Positions 7,683 to 16,965 are shown, counted from the first letter of the stretch. The stretch is DNA of 39,400 nucleotides from an uncultured bacterium (GCA_937899715.1 CALCNX010000116.1:1-39400), one strand, 5' to 3'. The notes: a model not told the origin generated them from the sequence alone. A program made the numbers and translations.

Positions 7683-8243
7683 TTACTGAATACTCTCCAC
7701 AGCAGTCTTCACGCGGGCATAGACCGTTTCGACTTCTGCATTGCCATCAAGAGTGTGGATCAGATTGGGCATTTTTGCATAAAAATCCAGCAATGGTGCG
7801 GTTTCTTTTTCGTACACCGCAAAGCGAGCGCGAATTGTTTCCTCGTTGTCGTCCTTGCGACCCCGCAGCAGAAGGCGCTGCACGAGCGTTTCTTGGTCAA
7901 CGGTGATGTTGATAACGACAGCGACTTTTTTTCTTTTGGCGTTGAGAATTTCTTCTAAAGCCGTTGCCTGACCAATCGTGCGAGGATAACCGTCCAAAAT
8001 TACTCCGGCTTGAAACTTCGGCAGCATCAGGGTTTCTTCGACAATTTTTGTTACAATATCATCCGAAACTAGACCACCTGCATCCACAACTTGCTTGGCA
8101 ACCTTGCCGATATCCGTCTGCGCAGCAATGGCAGTGCGAAGAGCCTCACCCGTAGAAAGATGACCGTAACCCATGCGTTCAGCCAGCAGCGCGGCTTGCG
8201 TACCCTTGCCAACACCCGGAGCGCCAAAGAAAATGATAATCAT
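7683..8243 (-). CDS. adk: Adenylate kinase (short form)
   Basis: 186 aa from the Met at 8243 (MIIIFFGAPGVGKGTQAALLAERMG). It catalyses the reversible reaction ATP + AMP to 2 ADP in the cytoplasm. The P-loop GAPGVGKGTQ is at 7-16, the AMP-binding HLSTGEALR follows, and GVILDGYPRTIGQA is the conserved DGFPR box. The LID is the short type (RLLLRGRKDDNEETIRARF) with no zinc-binding cysteines, as usual for Bacteroidota enzymes of about 190 aa. The frame runs on to 8453 upstream, but family similarity begins at 8243. It is a single gene, not in the usual secY-adk ribosomal context. Confidence 0.93.
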   Translation of the reverse strand: MIIIFFGAPGVGKGTQAALLAERMGYGHLSTGEALRTAIAAQTDIGKVAKQVVDAGGLVSDDIVTKIVEETLMLPKFQAGVILDGYPRTIGQATALEEILNAKRKKVAVVINITVDQETLVQRLLLRGRKDDNEETIRARFAVYEKETAPLLDFYAKMPNLIHTLDGNAEVETVYARVKTAVESIQ

Positions 8244-8664
8244 ATTTTCGCTTATTGAAATTGTGAAATGTGCCGAAGGACGTGTATTGCTTATTGAAGA
8301 AAAATAACTTGCGAAAATACAAAAGGTGTTTGGTTTTACCAGCAAAATTTTCATTTGATACCACCCCAGCACCATTTTACCTCCCCTCCGAGAACCCACA
8401 CGAATTACAATAAGAAAACAAGCTACGGAAATCCATCGCCTTTCCCACCACATTTTGTCAATTATTTCGCTACAAGCGAATTAAAAATTTAAGTATTTTT
8501 ATTAAAAACATTATATTTTTACTTTTTTATTGACATTATCTTATTTTTTTACTTTATTTGCACATGACAACAGGCTTTATTTCAGAAAATGATTTATTAA
8601 GAGAGTTGTTCAGAATTTTCTTCAGAGATATGTTCAAATTGTTTCATTTTTTTAGGACTTTGTC
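8244..8664. other. AT-rich intergenic region between adk and amt
   Basis: No gene is seen. The last 200 bases are strongly AT-rich and form the upstream region of the ammonium transporter, including the promoter-like element at 8530-8560. A short duplicated GCTTATTGAA occurs twice upstream of adk, about 40 bp apart. Confidence 0.6.
8530..8560 (+). promoter_or_regulatory. Candidate promoter of amt
   Basis: TTGACA at 8530-8535 is followed after about 20 bases by TTTATTTG at 8553-8560. That is one mismatch from the Bacteroidota -7 element TAnnTTTG. The spacing from TTG to the -7 box fits that class. It lies about 105 bp before the amt start codon. Confidence 0.4.
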
Positions 8665-10038
8665 ATGGTAACATCGTTTAACAAAAAGTGGCTTGTCCCT
8701 TTTGCTTTGCTGATGCTTGTCAGCATTATGGGCGTTTTTACTCCGCCTTCTGCACCACTCGTGCAGGGTGGTCAAATCAATACCGGCGACGTAGCGTGGA
8801 TGCTTGCTGCATCGGGTTTGGTGTTGTTTATGACCCCCGGTTTATCGTTCTTCTACGGCGGTATGGTTCGTCGTCAGAACGTGATTTCGACCATGCTCCA
8901 GAGCTTTATTGCAATGGGTGTGATTAGCATTTTGTGGGTGGTAGTCGGCTTTAGTATGTCCTTCGGAGACAGTATTGGCGGCGTCATCGGCAATCCCATG
9001 ACGTTCTTCATGTTCAACCACGTCGGCGGTGGTACGCACCCCAGCTTGTCACCGACGATTCCGCTTGTGCTCTTTGCAATGTTCCAGCTCAAGTTTGCCA
9101 TTATCACCCCGGCGCTCATTACGGGTTCGTTTGCAGAACGGGTGCGCTTTTCGAGCTACTTGCTGTTTATGTGCCTGTTTTGTTTGTTTGTTTATGCACC
9201 GCTTGCACACTGGACGTGGCATCCCGACGGCTTCCTCCGCAAATGGGGTGTGCTGGACTTCGCGGGCGGTACCGTTGTCCATATGTCCGCAGGATTTGCG
9301 GCACTGGCGGGCGCAATGGTGCTTGGTCGCCGTAAAGTACACGTGAACAGCGAAACACATTCCCCTGCCAATATCCCATTTGTTCTCTTAGGTACAGGAA
9401 TGCTTTGGTTCGGCTGGTTTGGCTTCAATGCAGGTTCGGCGCTTGCGGCAAACGAAACCGCAGCAATGGCTTTCACTACCACAAATACCGCTTCGGGCGC
9501 AGCAGCTCTGGCGTGGGTGTTCTTCGATGGTATGCGCGGACGGAAGCCGTCGGCTCTTGGCGCGTGTATTGGCGCTGTTGTGGGCTTGGTGGCAATCACA
9601 CCTGCGGCAGGTTATGTGAGCGTGGGCGCAAGTATTATTATTGGCGCGCTGGCAGCAGTGGTGAGCAATATCGCCGTCTATTTCAAATCAAAATCTACGC
9701 TGGACGACACGCTGGACGTATTCCCCTGCCACGGTATCGGCGGCGCATTTGGTATGCTTGCCACAGGCGTATTTGCTTCGGGCGTGGGCTTGATGACGGG
9801 ACAAACGCATACATTCCTAATGCACCTCGCAGCATTGCTCATTGTCAGCACGTTTGCTTTTGGCGGCTCGTTCCTGCTTTATAAACTGGTGGACTTGATT
9901 ACGCCACTCCGTGTCAGCGAAGACCAAGAAGAAATGGGTCTGGACATGAGTCAGCACGGCGAAAGCATGATAGACAGCGACGACGAAACGCTCATGGAAA
10001 AAGTTCGCGCGCTGGTATCCGAAGAGGTAGATTCTTAA
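8665..10038 (+). CDS. amt: Ammonium transporter, Amt/MEP/Rh family
   Basis: 457 aa, full length. After an N-terminal signal-like helix comes the Amt hallmark GDVAWMLAASGLVLFMTPGLSFFYGGMVRRQNV. Eleven TM helices follow, with the pore-lining FAGGTVVHMSAG and the late twin-histidine segment VFPCHGIGGAFGMLATGVFA. The C-terminal cytoplasmic tail (SEDQEEMGLDMSQHGESM) is the usual GlnK-interacting region. It moves ammonium/ammonia across the inner membrane for nitrogen assimilation. No glnK/glnB gene follows; the next feature is a terminator. AGGA about 9 bases upstream supports the ATG at 8665. Confidence 0.96.
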   Translation: MVTSFNKKWLVPFALLMLVSIMGVFTPPSAPLVQGGQINTGDVAWMLAASGLVLFMTPGLSFFYGGMVRRQNVISTMLQSFIAMGVISILWVVVGFSMSFGDSIGGVIGNPMTFFMFNHVGGGTHPSLSPTIPLVLFAMFQLKFAIITPALITGSFAERVRFSSYLLFMCLFCLFVYAPLAHWTWHPDGFLRKWGVLDFAGGTVVHMSAGFAALAGAMVLGRRKVHVNSETHSPANIPFVLLGTGMLWFGWFGFNAGSALAANETAAMAFTTTNTASGAAALAWVFFDGMRGRKPSALGACIGAVVGLVAITPAAGYVSVGASIIIGALAAVVSNIAVYFKSKSTLDDTLDVFPCHGIGGAFGMLATGVFASGVGLMTGQTHTFLMHLAALLIVSTFAFGGSFLLYKLVDLITPLRVSEDQEEMGLDMSQHGESMIDSDDETLMEKVRALVSEEVDS

Positions 10039-10130
10039 AAACACTATTAGCAAATGAACAAACACAAATGGAGAAAATACACGACAATTTTTAGGGGAAA
10101 TTCACACACACTCCGCCTTTGAAAAGCATA

Positions 10131-10153
10131 GAATCACGTTTGTTTGGTGATTC
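10131..10153. other. Small hairpin downstream of amt
   Basis: GAATCAC and GTGATTC form a 7-bp stem around a 9-base loop, just before the strong terminator. It has no U run of its own and its role is unknown. Confidence 0.35.
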
Positions 10154-10166
10154 GGTGCATCAAAGG

Positions 10167-10203
10167 AAAACCTCACAAGACCTGTTCTTGTGAGGTTTTT
10201 TTA
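10167..10203. terminator. Bidirectional terminator between amt and MATE gene
   Basis: The stem AAAACCTCACAAGA/TCTTGTGAGGTTTT has a five-base loop and ends in seven T residues on the plus strand. It lies between two convergent genes and is likely the main terminator of amt. Confidence 0.9.
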
Positions 10204-10230
10204 TGACAATCTTTTTTGCTGCAATCTCTT

Positions 10231-11604
10231 CTATGCAAAAGGAATTGTGCGACTTCTGCGGAAGAAGCGCACATAGAAGAATGTGGAAGCAACGCTCAAG
10301 CCCGCTAAATATCCCGTCCAAATGCCGATTTCACGCCATTGCCAAACAAACGCTGCCATATAGCTAATGGGCAGCGAAACAAGTATATACGCCACAAACG
10401 CTATAATCGTCGGTACTTTCGCATCGGCAAGGGCGCGAAGTGTGCCCAGCATCACCGTTTGGATGCCGTCGAACAGCTGGAAGAGCGCAGCTATCATCAG
10501 CAAACTTGCTGCCATTGCTATCACGGCGGGGTCGGTAATATACACGGTTGGTATCCAGAACCGAAGCAAAACAAACGCCAGCGCCGTGAGCGACATATAC
10601 GCCAGCACAACGTGCGATGCTGCAAAGCCCGCAGAGCGCATATTTGCTCGGTCGCCTGCGCCATAGAACTGGCTAACGCGTATGGTAGCCGCAGCCGAAA
10701 TACCCGTTGCACCCATGAACGTCAGCGCTGCCGCCCCCATTGCGATTTGATGCGCCGCGAGTTCGATTGCGCCCAGCCACCCCATCATAATCGCACCCAT
10801 CGCAAAAGCCGCCACTTCCAGAATCGTCTGCCCGCCAAGCGGCACACCAAGCCGAATGTAGCGAATAACGCTTACTCTATCAACCTGCACCTCGCGGAGC
10901 GCCGCACGGTATGGTGCATAAAATTTGCTCCATCGGAAAATAAGAGCAAAGGTCGTAATCATGGAGCACCGCGCAACAAGCGTCGCAATACCCGAACCAG
11001 TGATTCCAAGCGCCGGAAAGCCCAATTTACCGTTTATCAGAACGTAGTTCAATCCGATGTTGATAATGATTTCCTGCACCGTGATAATGGCTGCAACCCT
11101 TGTATTTCCTATGCCTTCGGAGAATTGTTTCAGCGATTGGAAAAGCATCACAGGCGGGATAGAAAAAATCATCAAGAAATAAAATGGTCTTGCGAGCCTT
11201 GCCACTTCAGGTTTTTGACCCATATTTTCCAGAAAAAAACCAACAACAAGCATCACTGATGTTACCAATAAGCCCATCAAAACATTAGCAATGAAGCCGT
11301 TCTTGAGCCATGATGCGGCTTCACGGATGTCGCCTTTGCCGGAGGCAGCCCCCACAAAAGGAGTCATCGCCGCCGAAAAACCGATGCAAAAGAGCAAACC
11401 CGCAATAAAGACATTATGCCCAAACGACGAGGCTGCAAGCGGCACTGTGCCTATGCGCCCGACCATGATGTTGTCGGTGATTTGGACAATCATATGCCCG
11501 ATTTGGGTGAACATCACCGGTACGGCAAGGGCAATCGTTGTGCGGTAGTGCGAGGCGTAGCGGAGGAAATGCGTTGCGAGTGGCGATTGATGCGGTATTG
11601 ACAT
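10231..11604 (-). CDS. MATE family multidrug/Na+ efflux transporter
   Basis: 457 aa from the Met at 11604 (MSIPHQSPLATHFLRY). Twelve hydrophobic helices and MATE signature stretches are present: TTIALAVPVMFTQIGHMIVQITDNIMVGRIGTVPLAA at the start and the repeated half beginning RLGVPLGGQTILEVAAFAMGAIMMGWLGAIELAAHQIA. This is the NorM-like branch that exports cationic drugs or metabolites using a Na+ or H+ gradient. It lies 117 bp downstream of a histidine kinase gene on the same strand, so it may be co-transcribed. The substrate cannot be told. Confidence 0.94.
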   Translation of the reverse strand: MSIPHQSPLATHFLRYASHYRTTIALAVPVMFTQIGHMIVQITDNIMVGRIGTVPLAASSFGHNVFIAGLLFCIGFSAAMTPFVGAASGKGDIREAASWLKNGFIANVLMGLLVTSVMLVVGFFLENMGQKPEVARLARPFYFLMIFSIPPVMLFQSLKQFSEGIGNTRVAAIITVQEIIINIGLNYVLINGKLGFPALGITGSGIATLVARCSMITTFALIFRWSKFYAPYRAALREVQVDRVSVIRYIRLGVPLGGQTILEVAAFAMGAIMMGWLGAIELAAHQIAMGAAALTFMGATGISAAATIRVSQFYGAGDRANMRSAGFAASHVVLAYMSLTALAFVLLRFWIPTVYITDPAVIAMAASLLMIAALFQLFDGIQTVMLGTLRALADAKVPTIIAFVAYILVSLPISYMAAFVWQWREIGIWTGYLAGLSVASTFFYVRFFRRSRTIPFA

Positions 11605-11721
11605 GAACAAAAGTAAAAATGAGAAAGGAGGAATCGCAAACCCGCTTGATGCAAGCATCGTAGCAAGATTTCCATTTCCTAATGTGGGTAGAGAACTAAG
11701 GACGCAAAATATTGCTCAAGG

Positions 11722-13362
11722 TTACACCGCTACGTCCGTAGGCGAGGTGTATGGCAGAATCACGCGGAAAGTCGTACCTACGTTTACCGTGCTTTCCACT
11801 TCAATCGTACCGCCGTGCATATTCACAGCGCGTTCCACAATAGCAAGCCCCAAGCCACTTCCCTGAATTTCACCCACATTTTTTCCCCTATGGAAGGTAG
11901 CGAAGAGCTTGGGCAAATCCTCCGGCGTGATGCCGATGCCCGAATCTTGAATCGTAATGACGGCGGCATCCGGCGTAGCTTCAACGGCAAAGCGTACTTC
12001 GGTGTTGAAGGGAGAATACTTGTAAGCATTGGAAAGTAAATTGCCGAAAATAAGCCGTAAGAGCTTGGGGTCGGCGTAAAATGGCAATGTTTCGACGGCA
12101 TACTCGGCGTGTGTGATATGCGTCTGCCCCAGACTTTTTTCGTGCTCGCGCACGAGTTCACGGCAGAAAAACACGAGGTCAATATCCGTTGGGTCAAATG
12201 GTAACTTGCCCGAATCGGATTTCCCTACCAGAAGAATATTATCCAGCAAACTTGCCATCCGTTCCAAACCCGTGATAATATCTTGCACGGACTCCCATTT
12301 ATCCTCGTTGGTAGTGGTATGCCAATAGCGGCGCAGAATCCCCGAAGCCAGCATCATACCGGCAAGCGGTGTGCGGAGTTCATGCGAGGCAATCGTGACG
12401 AAGCCATATTTCAGAGCAGTCATCTCGCGCTCCTGCTCCAGCATTTGGCGGGTCTTGAAGTCGGTGATATTTTGACAGACCAGCATTACCGCATCAACCA
12501 TCTTCCGCGCAGCCGTAATCGGCACCGAATACACCAGATACGGCTCACCGCCCAGCGCAATCTCAAAGGAATGTGATTTTCCCTCGAATGCCTGCATAAT
12601 CGCAGCTTCGGCGGCAGATGCAAGAGGCTCGGCGAGAGTGCGTACGGTACCGTCGTCATGGAGAGGCAACTTTTCTACCTGCGTGCCTTCAGCAAGAATA
12701 CAATGCAATTTTTTATCTAACAGAATAACCGCGCCGTTCGGGAAATTCTGCGCCAGCGACCGATAGCGCTTCTCGGCTTGCCAGAGTTCAGCTTCCAGTT
12801 CACTGCGGGCATTCAGTTCCACACGGATTTCGTCAATAAACTCCTGCAAGTCCTGCGTTTTTTGCTTTACGTCGCCCGCAAGCCGCTCGTTATCTTCGGT
12901 GAGCGATTCATTCGTCTGGATAAGGTCGGTAACATCCATGTACGTGCAAAGGACATAGTTTTTGCCGCCCGCAAGTTCACCAAGAGGTGTGGTTTGTACT
13001 TGCGCATAAAAAGGCGTACCGTCAGTGTGAATGTGCTTTGCAGTCAGTAGTTGCGCAACCCCTAATGACAAAACATCGGCAACCACGTCTTTGTCTTTTT
13101 CGTCAACATAGTCCAAAAGGTTTGAGCCGACGATGGTTTTTTGACCTTCGCCCAGCATAGAAGCAAAGGCGGGATTGGCAGTACTAATCTGGCATAATGG
13201 CAATCTTGCAGCATCTTTCTCGTAAACGCCGGAGCCTTCTTGAGACGGAATAACCTCGCCAACGGAAACAATAACAATCCCGGCGGCAGTCTGCTCAAAC
13301 ACGGCTTTGCGAAGAGTCGTCAATGATGGCTTTTTTGCGGGGGTCTTCATAGTGCGCTTCAT
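11722..13362 (-). CDS. Soluble PAS-domain histidine kinase
   Basis: About 546 aa from the Met at 13362 (a second Met at 13350 is equally possible). No TM helices are seen. A first PAS domain (about 20-150) ends in the PAC-like TPFYAQVQTTPLGE...VLCTYMDVTD. A coiled-coil linker (about 150-200) leads to a second PAS-like domain (about 200-305, ending VMLVCQNITDFKTRQMLEQE). A HisKA domain follows with His near residue 327 (FVTIASHELRTPLAGM). The HATPase domain has NLLSNAYKYS, DSGIGI, LFATFHRG and GSGLGLAIVE. No response regulator is adjacent, so it is an orphan cytoplasmic kinase. It is divergent from the ABC permease gene. Confidence 0.94.
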   Translation of the reverse strand: MKRTMKTPAKKPSLTTLRKAVFEQTAAGIVIVSVGEVIPSQEGSGVYEKDAARLPLCQISTANPAFASMLGEGQKTIVGSNLLDYVDEKDKDVVADVLSLGVAQLLTAKHIHTDGTPFYAQVQTTPLGELAGGKNYVLCTYMDVTDLIQTNESLTEDNERLAGDVKQKTQDLQEFIDEIRVELNARSELEAELWQAEKRYRSLAQNFPNGAVILLDKKLHCILAEGTQVEKLPLHDDGTVRTLAEPLASAAEAAIMQAFEGKSHSFEIALGGEPYLVYSVPITAARKMVDAVMLVCQNITDFKTRQMLEQEREMTALKYGFVTIASHELRTPLAGMMLASGILRRYWHTTTNEDKWESVQDIITGLERMASLLDNILLVGKSDSGKLPFDPTDIDLVFFCRELVREHEKSLGQTHITHAEYAVETLPFYADPKLLRLIFGNLLSNAYKYSPFNTEVRFAVEATPDAAVITIQDSGIGITPEDLPKLFATFHRGKNVGEIQGSGLGLAIVERAVNMHGGTIEVESTVNVGTTFRVILPYTSPTDVAV

Positions 13363-13504
13363 GGTTCGGTGTTGGCGTAAGGTAAGTCTTGATTGGAAAA
13401 ACACTTTGATTTCGTGCCGAAAATACACGCTTTTCCACTGGAAACCAAACACCATACGTACGAAGATTTTTCACGATAGCTGCAACAAAACTCCGCAAAG
13501 TCTG

Positions 13505-13512
13505 TATATTTG
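13505..13512 (+). promoter_or_regulatory. Candidate -7 element for the ABC transporter genes
   Basis: A perfect TATATTTG (TAnnTTTG, Bacteroidota type) lies 38 bp before the permease ATG. No clear -33 TTG is found at the expected distance. Confidence 0.35.
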
Positions 13513-13550
13513 ACCACAACCGTATTTTTTTCACTCACTTGTTCGGCAAT

Positions 13551-14402
13551 ATGCTTGCACTTCTCCAAATTGAACTTATCAAAACCCTGAAACGACGTGC
13601 CTTCTGGGTGTCGCTGGGATTGTTTCTGCTCTTTTTCATACCGATTATGGCGGCTGCTTTCGGGCGTGGTGGCAATATTATGATTAACGACCAAAAACTC
13701 ATGTCCATTGCCGTCCCTCAAGGCTGGGGGCTGATGCTCGACCTGCAAGGGCTGGACGTGGCTTCGATGGCGCGTCTGTTTTTGCCCGTCATCGTCTGTA
13801 TTTTTGTGGGTAGCGAATTTGTCTTCAAGACCTCGCGCCAGAACATCATTGACGGACTCTCACGCGAGCAGTTTTTCCTTGCGAAAATGGTTTTCGTGCT
13901 CTTTATGGCGGTGGTGTTTTTTGTGATTTACCTTGTGCTCGTGCTGACTTTCGGCTATATCATCGTTGACAAAAGCGAGATTACAGGTGCAATTATTCGC
14001 GGCGTGGACTTGCAAATGATGGGTGCATTTATCGTGATGCTCATTGGCTTTGGCTTGATTGCGACGCTCTTCGGCATTGCATCGCGCAATACCGGCACTG
14101 CTATCGGTCTTTTCTTCTTTTACTCGACTGTTGTAGAACAGATAGCGCCTAATCTCTTGCGCTTGAAAGAATCCCTTCGTCCCTTTGCCGATTATTTCCA
14201 TTATCTGCCCATCAACATTTTCCGCGAAGTCGTCAAACCCGGTCGCTACGATCCCGATTTCTTTGCGGCAAAAATGGCAAAAATGTCCGGTCAAGCTGCA
14301 ACCTTCGACCTCACCACGCAGACCGTCTGGGCGTGTGCAGCGCTCTACATAGTTCTTCTGGGCGCAGCATCGTATCTGCTTTTGAAGCGTACAGACCTGT
14401 AA
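13551..14402 (+). CDS. ABC-2 type transporter permease
   Basis: 283 aa from the ATG at 13551; a TTG at 13539 is an alternative start. About six TM helices are visible: WVSLGLFLLFFIPIMAAAFG, then MARLFLPVIVCIFVGSEF, two in the FVLFMAVVFFVIYLVLVLTFGYIIV/GAFIVMLIGFGLIATLFG region, AIGLFFFYSTVVEQ and YIVLLGAASYLLL. The long loop after helix 1 and the motif SRQNIIDGLSREQFFLAK (coupling helix region) are typical of ABC-2 permeases. The ATPase gene follows on the same strand after 167 bp, so the two likely form one exporter. The substrate is unknown. Confidence 0.9.
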   Translation: MLALLQIELIKTLKRRAFWVSLGLFLLFFIPIMAAAFGRGGNIMINDQKLMSIAVPQGWGLMLDLQGLDVASMARLFLPVIVCIFVGSEFVFKTSRQNIIDGLSREQFFLAKMVFVLFMAVVFFVIYLVLVLTFGYIIVDKSEITGAIIRGVDLQMMGAFIVMLIGFGLIATLFGIASRNTGTAIGLFFFYSTVVEQIAPNLLRLKESLRPFADYFHYLPINIFREVVKPGRYDPDFFAAKMAKMSGQAATFDLTTQTVWACAALYIVLLGAASYLLLKRTDL

Positions 14403-14569
14403 GAATCAATTACGAATGAAGAATTACGAATTACAAAGTATGGAAGATTGAACCATGAAATGATAAAACGGTTCTCGCGTGAGGGCTTCAAAGCCTCTTG
14501 AAACCTGATCTTCCACATCTTTCATTCAAAAACCGACACTCAAAACTCAACACTACAAAAAAAATCATT

Positions 14570-15466
14570 ATGCCAATCATCGAAGTTAATAATCTCACGA
14601 AGGTTTATACAAACCTCATCTCACGCAAGCAAAAACGCGCTGTGGACGACATTTCCTTCAGCGTGGAACAAGGACAAATTTTCGGTTTTTTGGGACCGAA
14701 CGGTAGCGGCAAAACAACCACTATCGGGATGCTTTTGGACATCATCAACCGCTCAAGCGGCGAAATAAAACTTTTCGGCGACACAAACTTGAATGCCGCC
14801 CGCAAGCGCATCGGCGCGACACTGGAAACGCCAAACTTTTACCCGTATCTGTCGGGATATGATAACCTGCGGATTGTGGCAAAAATTAAAAAAATCAGCG
14901 AAGCGCGTGTGCAGGAAATTTTAGGCATCGTCAAGCTCGCCGACCGCCAGAAAGATGCTTTCAAAGCCTATTCGCTTGGCATGAAGCAGCGACTCTCGCT
15001 TGCTTCAGCGATGCTCTCCGACCCCGACATTATCATTCTTGACGAACCCGCTAACGGTCTCGACCCCGAAGGCATCCGCGAAATCCGCGAAATTATCAAA
15101 GCGCTTGGGAAGAGCGGTAAAACGGTGTTTCTCTCCAGTCACCTTCTGGACGAGGTGGAGCAAACCTGTACGCACGTGGCGGTCATCAAAAACGGTAAAC
15201 TTGTGAAGCAAGGTTCCGTGCAAGAACTCACCAGCCGCAATATTGCTCGCTTGGAGGCTGATGACACCAATATGCTCCAAACGGCAGTCCGCTCCTACGA
15301 CGGCGCACTTTCGGCGGATATGCGCGACGGTGCGGTCTTCGTAGCGCTCAAGGGCGGCAACTTGTCCGACCTAAACCGCCATCTTGCTGGGCAAGGCGTG
15401 TACGTGTCGCACCTGTCGGAAGCACGGCAATCGCTGGAAGAAGTATTCATCGAATTGACAAGTTAA
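14570..15466 (+). CDS. ABC transporter ATP-binding protein (ABC-2 exporter)
   Basis: 298 aa from the ATG at 14570 (MPIIEVNNLTKVY). Walker A is GPNGSGKTTT near residue 42, the signature is YSLGMKQRLSLA, Walker B is IIILDEPANGLDPEGI, and the switch His is in VFLSSHLLDE. The C-terminal 80 residues form the small accessory domain usual for the CcmA/NatA-like subfamily. It powers the permease encoded just upstream. The 167-bp gap contains repeated AATTACGAAT words (14413-14440) of no clear role. Confidence 0.93.
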   Translation: MPIIEVNNLTKVYTNLISRKQKRAVDDISFSVEQGQIFGFLGPNGSGKTTTIGMLLDIINRSSGEIKLFGDTNLNAARKRIGATLETPNFYPYLSGYDNLRIVAKIKKISEARVQEILGIVKLADRQKDAFKAYSLGMKQRLSLASAMLSDPDIIILDEPANGLDPEGIREIREIIKALGKSGKTVFLSSHLLDEVEQTCTHVAVIKNGKLVKQGSVQELTSRNIARLEADDTNMLQTAVRSYDGALSADMRDGAVFVALKGGNLSDLNRHLAGQGVYVSHLSEARQSLEEVFIELTS

Positions 15467-15553
15467 GAAGTTTTCAACCGAATGAGGGAAGCGGTAGTGC
15501 GGTGTGTAGCCGTGCTATCGCTTTTTTTAATTATTACAACAGTCTGGTGCAGA

Positions 15554-15640
15554 TGGAGTGTGGAATTTTAATTCCGCGGGCATACTCAAACACGCTTCAA
15601 TTCTGGATATATTTTTGCGGAATTAAAATTCCGTACTCCA
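15554..15640. repeat. Long hairpin repeat (copy 1)
   Basis: The left arm at 15554-15577 and right arm at 15617-15640 are 24 bp each and complementary except for two positions, with a 39-base spacer. Each arm contains its own palindrome, GGAATTTTAATTCC (inside GCGGAATTAAAATTCC on the other arm). The outer end is GGAGT/ACTCC. The same design with an AATTTATT core occurs at 28171-28242, so this is a dispersed family. It lies between the ABC genes and the AAA ATPase gene. Confidence 0.85.
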
Positions 15641-15707
15641 GTTTAAGATAATGTCCTGACTATTATATTTGATTTCAGACAGGGATATTTGTCATCGTAG
15701 TTTTATG

Positions 15708-15715
15708 TATATTTG
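15708..15715 (+). promoter_or_regulatory. Candidate -7 element for the AAA/DUF4143 gene
   Basis: A perfect TATATTTG lies 38 bp upstream of the ATG at 15754, the same distance as at the ABC genes. A TTTG at 15688-15691 could be the -33 element, although the spacing is short. Another TATATTTG is at 15664-15671. Confidence 0.45.
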
Positions 15716-15753
15716 CAATCGCATTGCAGATTTACATAAAACACTTCAAAACC

Positions 15754-16965
15754 ATGATACCACGCACATTGAATACCTATCTTCACCATGCTGCAGCGCA
15801 TTTCCCGGTGCTGGCGTGTTTGGGTCCACGTCAATCCGGGAAAACGACCCTTGTTCGTGCAGCATTTAGTGAACTACCTTACGTTTCGTTGGAAAACCTC
15901 GACACCCGCGATTTTGCCCAATCCGACCCGCGTGGCTTTCTTGCCACCTACCCCAAAGGCGCAATTTTCGACGAAGTGCAGCGCGTTCCCTTGCTTCTCT
16001 CGTATCTTCAAGGCGTTGTCGATGCAGCAAGCAGCACAAGCCGCGCACGGTATGTGCTGACAGGTTCGCATAATATTTTGCTTCACGAAGCAATTACGCA
16101 ATCACTGGCGGGGCGCATTGCGCTTACGACGCTGCTACCATTTAGTTTTGAAGAACTCCGAACGAGTAATCATTCTTCCAAAGCAACCGCACACGATTAT
16201 TTGCCGATGCAGTACGAACATATTCTCTGGAGCGGCACATATCCGCGCGTCATTGCGCATGGCGTTCCGGCAAATGAATGGCTGCCGAACTATATCGCCA
16301 CCTACATTGAGCGAGACGTGCGCCAAATTCAAGCGATTACCGACCTCGCACAATTTACGCTGTTTGTGCGGATGTGTGCGGGGCGAACAGGACAGATTAT
16401 CAATCTTTCGGCAATGGCGAACGAGTGCGGTATCAGCCCAAACACAGCAAAGGCGTGGATAAGCCTTCTGGAAGCGTCCTATATCATCTTCAAAGTGCCG
16501 CCGTATCATCAGAATTTCAACAAACGGCTTATCAAAGCGCCGAAGCTCTATTTTTACGACACGGGGCTTGCCTGCTCGCTCTTGGGCATTCAGTCGCCGG
16601 AGCAGGTACAAAGCCATTTCGCGCGGGGTGCGCTGTTTGAAACGATGATTGCCACCGACATCAAAAAGTGGTTTATTCATCGTGGGAAGCAAGCCAACAT
16701 CAGCTTTTGGCGAGATAGCAACGGCAGAGAAACAGACTTTATCATTGAGCAAGCCTCCCCAAACGCTCCACCCCGCCGCATTGCACTTGAAATCAAGTCC
16801 GCACGGACACTCACGGGAGAAATGTTCGACGGCGTGCGGGCGTGGCAGTCTATGAGCGGCGACGCGGCAGACGATTCCTTTGTGGTCTATGGCGGTGATG
16901 AAGCACAACGGCGCAGTGCGGGGTGCGTGGTGGGCTGGCGGGATGCGACGGTGAGTATGTTTTGA
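15754..16965 (+). CDS. AAA_14/DUF4143 family ATPase
   Basis: 403 aa from the Met at 15754 (MIPRTLNTYLHHAAAHFPVLACLGPRQSGKTTLV). Walker A is GPRQSGKT near residue 28, Walker B is GAIFDEVQR, and sensor-1-like YVLTGSHNILL follows. LAGRIALTTLLPFSFEEL is typical of the family. The C-terminal DUF4143 portion begins near DIRQIQAI-type residues (YIERDVRQIQAITDLAQF) and ends in a restriction-endonuclease-like stretch (FWRDSNGRETDFIIE...IALEIKSA). Members are common in archaea and bacteria, often of unknown function. It is convergent with the Dnd operon and separated from it by 121 bp with only a weak hairpin (CCGC/GCGG). Confidence 0.9.
   Translation: MIPRTLNTYLHHAAAHFPVLACLGPRQSGKTTLVRAAFSELPYVSLENLDTRDFAQSDPRGFLATYPKGAIFDEVQRVPLLLSYLQGVVDAASSTSRARYVLTGSHNILLHEAITQSLAGRIALTTLLPFSFEELRTSNHSSKATAHDYLPMQYEHILWSGTYPRVIAHGVPANEWLPNYIATYIERDVRQIQAITDLAQFTLFVRMCAGRTGQIINLSAMANECGISPNTAKAWISLLEASYIIFKVPPYHQNFNKRLIKAPKLYFYDTGLACSLLGIQSPEQVQSHFARGALFETMIATDIKKWFIHRGKQANISFWRDSNGRETDFIIEQASPNAPPRRIALEIKSARTLTGEMFDGVRAWQSMSGDAADDSFVVYGGDEAQRRSAGCVVGWRDATVSMF

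Noticed and set aside
10339..11259. Plus-strand open frame of 306 codons opposite the MATE gene
   Set aside because: Shadow of the MATE gene; composition is rich in Arg, His, Asn and Cys with no domain.
14403..14569. AATTACGAAT words in the gap between ABC genes as a possible iteron or origin
   Set aside because: Only two or three imperfect copies and no DnaA-like or replication gene nearby.
16135..16908. Minus-strand open frame opposite the AAA/DUF4143 gene
   Set aside because: The plus-strand frame has Walker motifs and family features; the opposite frame has none.
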